NCBI GenBank assembly: GCA_003569245.1 | Contig: BGOM01000007.1 | Span: forward strand, 1 to 64,000 | Direction of reading: 5' to 3' | Length of the DNA stretch: 64,000 bases | DNA from: Opitutia bacterium | Lineage (GTDB): Bacteria; Verrucomicrobiota; Verrucomicrobiia; Opitutales; UBA953 | Shown here: positions 63,870-64,000 of the stretch, one piece after another | Layout of the letters: each line of letters begins with the position of its first letter | How positions within the stretch are numbered: the first letter of the stretch is position 1 | The notes under the pieces: generated by a model | What the model was told of the DNA's origin: nothing | The model's database searches: none | What the model saw: only the letters and a program-made list of their open reading frames with translations | Made by a program: the position numbers and the translations under genes

Positions 63870-64000
63870 ATGAAAAAGTTCCTCGTCCTACTTGTCTCTG
63901 GTCTGGCCGCCCTGGCCGGCGCGGCCGACACCCCGGGAAGTTCCTCCCGCAGTTGCCGTCTTCTTTACATCCAGGCCCCGTTGGACGCCCCCGAAAAGGT
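63870..64000 (+). CDS. Start of an exported protein, cut by the window edge
   Basis: Forty-three residues are visible: a signal peptide (KKFLVLLVSGLAALAGAAD) followed by TPGSSSRSCRLLYIQAPLDA. The ATG follows CATCTACCCCGGC, the same TACCC-type leader seen in several genes of this window. The family cannot be judged from this fragment. It lies 68 bases after the esterase stop. Confidence 0.6.
   Translation, partial: MKKFLVLLVSGLAALAGAADTPGSSSRSCRLLYIQAPLDAPEK

Overview
The window looks like a chromosomal segment from a high-GC member of the Verrucomicrobiota, within the PVC group. The evidence is the repertoire of secreted families typical of that group: Planctomycete-type cytochromes, DUF1501, DUF1549/DUF1553, tandem DUF1080 domains, many sulfatases, ThuA, and Tat-exported Gfo/Idh/MocA oxidoreductases. 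An Opitutales-like affiliation is plausible but is an inference. No phage, plasmid, transposase or CRISPR gene is visible.

Layout. 0-5.8 kb: a damaged membrane-protein gene, ruvA, a small membrane protein, dapA-dapB (lysine/peptidoglycan precursor) and two tandem NHL beta-propeller paralogues. 5.9-11.3 kb: a PilT-type ATPase coupled to an alpha/beta hydrolase, then secreted propeller, DUF1080 and phosphoesterase proteins. 11.3-15.5 kb: an unusual two-gene operon of a coiled-coil membrane protein and a Pro-rich lipoprotein. 15.6-28 kb: a same-strand run of DUF1501, a PPC-domain protein, a DUF1549/DUF1553 cytochrome, a cytochrome/WD40/coiled-coil giant, a sulfatase and a HEXXH metalloprotease. 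28-34.8 kb: photolyase, M42 aminopeptidase, two coupled sulfatases and an EEP-family hydrolase. 35-39 kb: a double DUF1080 protein, a Tat-exported oxidoreductase and a NYN nuclease. 39-54.7 kb: two parallel modules, each a five-heme-motif cytochrome plus a propeller protein, separated by housekeeping genes (gamma-glutamylcyclotransferase, tag, TPR); then ThuA, a sulfatase and a GDSL esterase. 54.9-64 kb: DUF1080, tRNA-Ser(GGA), divergent glnS and gltX, a PpiD-like chaperone, DHFR and a CE15-like glucuronoyl esterase.

Functional reading. Apart from housekeeping genes, most of the window encodes exported proteins suited to periplasmic breakdown of sulfated and uronic-acid-containing polysaccharides (four sulfatases, a CE15-like esterase, several DUF1080 and ThuA-type proteins, oxidoreductases). 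Multi-heme cytochrome/propeller proteins may provide redox coupling.

Two window-wide features stand out. First, longer intergenic gaps, mainly from 29 kb onward, hold a mosaic of short repeats. The core is a REPIN-like doublet: GTAG plus hairpin, facing a second hairpin plus CTAC. It carries compensatory stem changes and, in one copy, a nested insertion. Second, about seven genes are broken by what look like single-base changes in G or C runs, each of which restores a family-typical protein if corrected. This points to consensus errors, or less likely to slippage variation.
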